64,000 nucleotides of DNA, from assembly GCF_029852145.1 (NCBI RefSeq), contig NC_079969.1:21196459-21260458 (forward strand). Direction: 5' to 3'. A program made the translations under genes and the position numbers. The DNA is from Microplitis mediator (Eukaryota > Arthropoda > Insecta > Hymenoptera > Braconidae). The notes below the pieces were generated by a model, which saw only the letters and a program-made list of their open reading frames with translations, had not been told where the DNA came from and did no database searches. Of the stretch, positions 61,063 to 64,000 are shown piece by piece. Position 1 is the first letter of the stretch. Every line of letters starts with the position of its first letter.

Positions 61063-63796
61063 ATGGAGGAAAAAATAAAAAATAATGATTCCCTTATTAT
61101 AAAATTATCCAATTCGAGGTTTATTTTTTAAATTTAAATATTAGTATTGAATTTAAACTTTATTTTATATTATTTTTCTTCCATATTAGCATAGAAAAAA
61201 AATTAGAAGACTTTTTAACCAAAAAATCAGTATATGAACAATTTAATGAAGAAAATTTACAAAAATTATACAATGAATTTTCGGTAAGTTATTTTTCGAC
61301 GTAATTTAAAAATTATTTATTTAAGTTCTAATATTTTACATCATTTGTTTACCAGGCAAATAAAGCTGGAGGAATTTGTGAGAACGAATTGCTTGAAATT
61401 TTCGAAAAAATTTTATCAATTAAAATTCCTAAAGAGGAATTTAATGTATTATTTAAAAAAATAGATTCTTCGCGGGACGATAGTATAACGTGGGATGAAT
61501 TTTTGTCTCATTTGTTGTTAGAATTTCGGTTGAAAGGAACTGCGACATTAAAAACACAACCTCTAGAACTGCCACTACTAGATTCACCAAAATTGATTAA
61601 AAGTCGGCATCCTTATGCTATTTGTAAAGTAATATTATATCCAGACATTTCAATTCAAGACAAATCATTAAGGATGAGCTCATGTAAATATTTAACTGCC
61701 AGTAAAGACGGTACTATAAATTATTGGTCTGCCGATTTTACTCATCAACGTCAAGTCAAAGCTATTAATCGTAAGTTAATTTTCTTAACAACATGGAGAA
61801 AATTTAATTACTCTAAACATGAATTTGTGAAAATAAGTTAAAATGAACTAATTCTAAGTGCAAGCCGAACCACTAATTTCAAAAAGTGGTTCGATCAGAA
61901 TTAGTGAACTATTACCATCAAGTTTTTGAGAATTACGATGTTGATAATAGTTATAATTAGTTAAGATAATAAAAGTTATAATTTTTTATTATCATCAATA
62001 GTTGTAGATTTTACCATATAGTTGGTAGATATTACAATTCAGATTGTTTGTCTAATAATTAATATGATGATAACTTCAACTATAAAATTATCTCTCTGAA
62101 CAGATAAATATAAAAAACAAATTTTCTTATCTTCTTTATTAATTATTATTTTAGCTTCTTTAAGAGTATCACGCACAATGATAATAGACATGATCGCAAT
62201 GCCGGATGTAAAAATGATTTGTGTATCTTCAGCAGAACGTGAACTGCGATTTTATGATATTGCAATTAATAAATTTGAGTTAAGAATGAGAGTAAGTAGA
62301 AAAATAATTTTTTTTTAATTTTTAATGTAATCATTTTTTTATGTTTATTTTAGATACACAGTTTTAAAGATGCTGTTGTATGTATGAGTTATTTTTTTAA
62401 TGAACATTTAAAAGACGATTCATGTATAATATTAGGAGACACAAGTGGTTCAATTTTTGTAATTACATTTAATCCAGTGGATAGAGGTCCTTTTAAACAA
62501 CAACCTGACTGTGATGTTTTTGAAATTCATTACGAGGATGCTCTTAAAGTATGTTTATTAGAGTTTGAGCATAGACACTCGAGTCCTAATTTTCTATAAA
62601 TTTTCTATTTCATTTTCTCGGCAGACGGATTTTTTCGAAAGTGAAAGCTGGTATGCCCACTTTTCGGATTCAGAAATGTAAATATTGTGATTTCGAAGGG
62701 AAATTAACAATATTAGTTAAAGAAAAAAAATTTTTTTTTCGGGCATGCACAGCCACGCGAGTCCTAATTTTTTATTCATTTTCTCGGTAAGCGATTTTTT
62801 TCGAAAGTGAAGTCTGGGATGCTCTCTTTCGGCATCCGGAAATTTTAGTAAAAAAAATTTTTATTTTTCGGGCATAGACATGCGAACCAAGTATCCGATT
62901 TACTACAATCCTTTACTATTTATTATTATTCATTTAACATAAAAATGGAATATTGTTTTGTTAAATGAAAGAAAAATATTAATAAATTATTGAACAAAAA
63001 AAAAAAGCCTAATAATTAGGAAATATAAATAATTATTTGTTATTTTTAGAATAATACTGATGGTTTAAAAATGACAGTATTCAATGCCATTCATAATAAC
63101 TGGGTGTCTCAAGTAAATTATTACAAAAGTTATCAAGCTTTTATTTCGTGCTCAAAATGTTCAGAAACATCTTTATTTTTTTGCGATATCACAGGAACTA
63201 AAATGCAATATAGTTTTAATGTTCCTTTGGGAATATCATGTTTTGCTTTTCATGAAGGTTTACTTATTATAACTTATTGTTTTTAATAAATATACATATA
63301 AACAGCATAATTTTACGTACAGGAAAAGAATTATTGCTAACTGGTGGCCCTGATTGTTTAGTACGAGCTTGGAATCCTTTTGTAGCGATAAAAGCTAATG
63401 CTATTTTTCAAGGTCATCAAACACCAATATGTGCTATCATAATACACGATAGTGCAGAAAAAGCTTACACATTATCTAAAGATAGATGTATCAAAGTCTG
63501 GGACATTGAATCTCAAATATGTATTCAAGTAAAATATATTTTTATTTAATTTAAAATCAATTTTTCATTGTGTAAACAACTCTTGTTTTAATTAGACGTA
63601 CAATCGATTGCCCGGTGAACTCAGTGAACATACTATGATGTCAGTTGTTTATAATTCTGTTACACATCAACTGATAATAGCAAGTATGATGATAGCGGTG
63701 GTAATTTGCGAAAAAATACTTGATAAAACTAAATCTGATGGTGAAAGTCACACTAAAAAAATCACTTGTGTTATTTATAATCCATTATTCGAAGTG
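61063..63796 (+). CDS. EF-hand and WD40 repeat protein, WDR49/WDR64 type (5' part)
   Basis: Eight exons lie in the window: 61063-61118, 61190-61283, 61356-61770, 62155-62291, 62354-62548, 63050-63257, 63323-63528, 63596-63796. They are in phase (504 codons), and the gene continues past the right edge because exon 8 ends with an open donor (GAAGTG|GTTTGT). The start MEEKIKNNDSLIIKLSNS is the least certain part, as the exon 1 donor (GAG|GTTTAT) is weak. Exons 2-3 form a helical EF-hand region with one canonical loop, DSSRDDSITWDE. WD40 blades follow: KYLTASKDGTINYWS, DDSCIILGDTSGSIFVITF, ELLLTGGPDCLVRAWNPF, AYTLSKDRCIKVWDIES. This layout is that of WDR49/WDR64 and the Drosophila Y-linked WDY protein, linked to sperm flagella or cilia. 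Which orthologue it is cannot be settled from a partial gene. Confidence 0.85.
62565..62885 (+). repeat. Two-copy ~170-bp tandem duplication in intron 5
   Basis: The words CGAGTCCTAATTTTCT, TTCATTTTCTCGG, GATTTTTTTCGAAAGTGAA, ATGC(C/T)C, and TTTTTCGGGCAT occur in the same order twice (from about 62569 and 62757), each followed by a TAGACA or CACAGCC joint. Confidence 0.65.
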
Positions 63797-64000
63797 GTTT
63801 GTCCTTAATCTAATTTCAATTAATTAGTTTATTTTTAGTAATAGTATATATTACACACCAAGAGAAGAAAATAGGACATTCCAACCCGCGTGTGTAATTG
63901 GAAAATACGTGGATTGGGTCTTCCTCTTCCTGATTAAAAATATTTATTGAAAAGTATTGAAAAAGATGAGAATTGAATCCTTTTGAATACTTTCTATACC
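63797..64000. other. Intron 8 of the WDR49-like gene, with a repeat end
   Basis: GAGAAGAAAATAGGACATTC at 63863 and CGTGGATTGGGTCTTCCTCT at 63909 match the hairpin at 34159-34262 in diverged form. The window ends before the next exon. Confidence 0.5.

Noticed and set aside
1..64000. Endogenous virus or bracovirus-type genes
   Set aside because: No viral structural or enzyme gene was recognised in any frame.

Overview
The window is nuclear DNA of an AT-rich insect. Its genes have short GT-AG introns and are all eukaryotic: an 18S rRNA gene, chitin deacetylase, BBSome subunit TTC8, nuclear-encoded mitochondrial proteins. The low GC content, compact genes and dense load of small inverted-repeat elements would suit a parasitoid hymenopteran, but that is inference; no single sequence proves the order.

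Left edge (1-5.4 kb): the 5' two thirds of an 18S rRNA gene on the minus strand, cut at 713/714 by an AT-rich element, followed by its external transcribed spacer and an intergenic spacer holding two copies of a putative Pol I promoter block 1,201 bp apart. The array would lie to the left, so the window may show the edge of an rDNA array. Middle left (5.4-21 kb): a gene desert of foldback elements, nested MITEs and tandem arrays, including a near-perfect 2.0-kb palindrome (10227-12242), one exon-like coding remnant and a tRNA-like sequence.

Gene-bearing part (21-64 kb): ATP synthase subunit g (+, 21128), ABCB7/Atm1 iron-sulfur exporter (-, 23800-25992, no intron), TMEM62 metallophosphoesterase (+, 26972-33047, 10 exons), complex I subunit NDUFC2 (+, 36221-37975), chitin deacetylase of the CDA4 type (-, 38488-44329, 8 exons), CCDC134 (-, 46480-50184, 3 exons), YIPF6 (+, 50847-53483, 7 exons), TTC8/BBS8 (-, 56262-60272, 8 exons) and an EF-hand/WD40 protein of the WDR49/WDR64 type (+, from 61063, running off the right edge). 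All exon boundaries were read by hand from splice sites with matching phase, and the assembled lengths fit the families.

Functional grouping: ATP synthase g, ABCB7 and NDUFC2 all act in mitochondria and lie within 17 kb. CCDC134 and YIPF6 (ER/Golgi) are divergent with 662 bp between starts. TTC8 and the WDR49-like gene are divergent with 790 bp between starts, and both families are tied to cilia or flagella, so a shared promoter is plausible. Most introns and spacers hold MITEs, often nested, and one retrotransposon graveyard (53995-55181) separates YIPF6 from TTC8. I saw no CRISPR array, prokaryotic operon, virus or toxin gene, and no clearly new multi-gene system.
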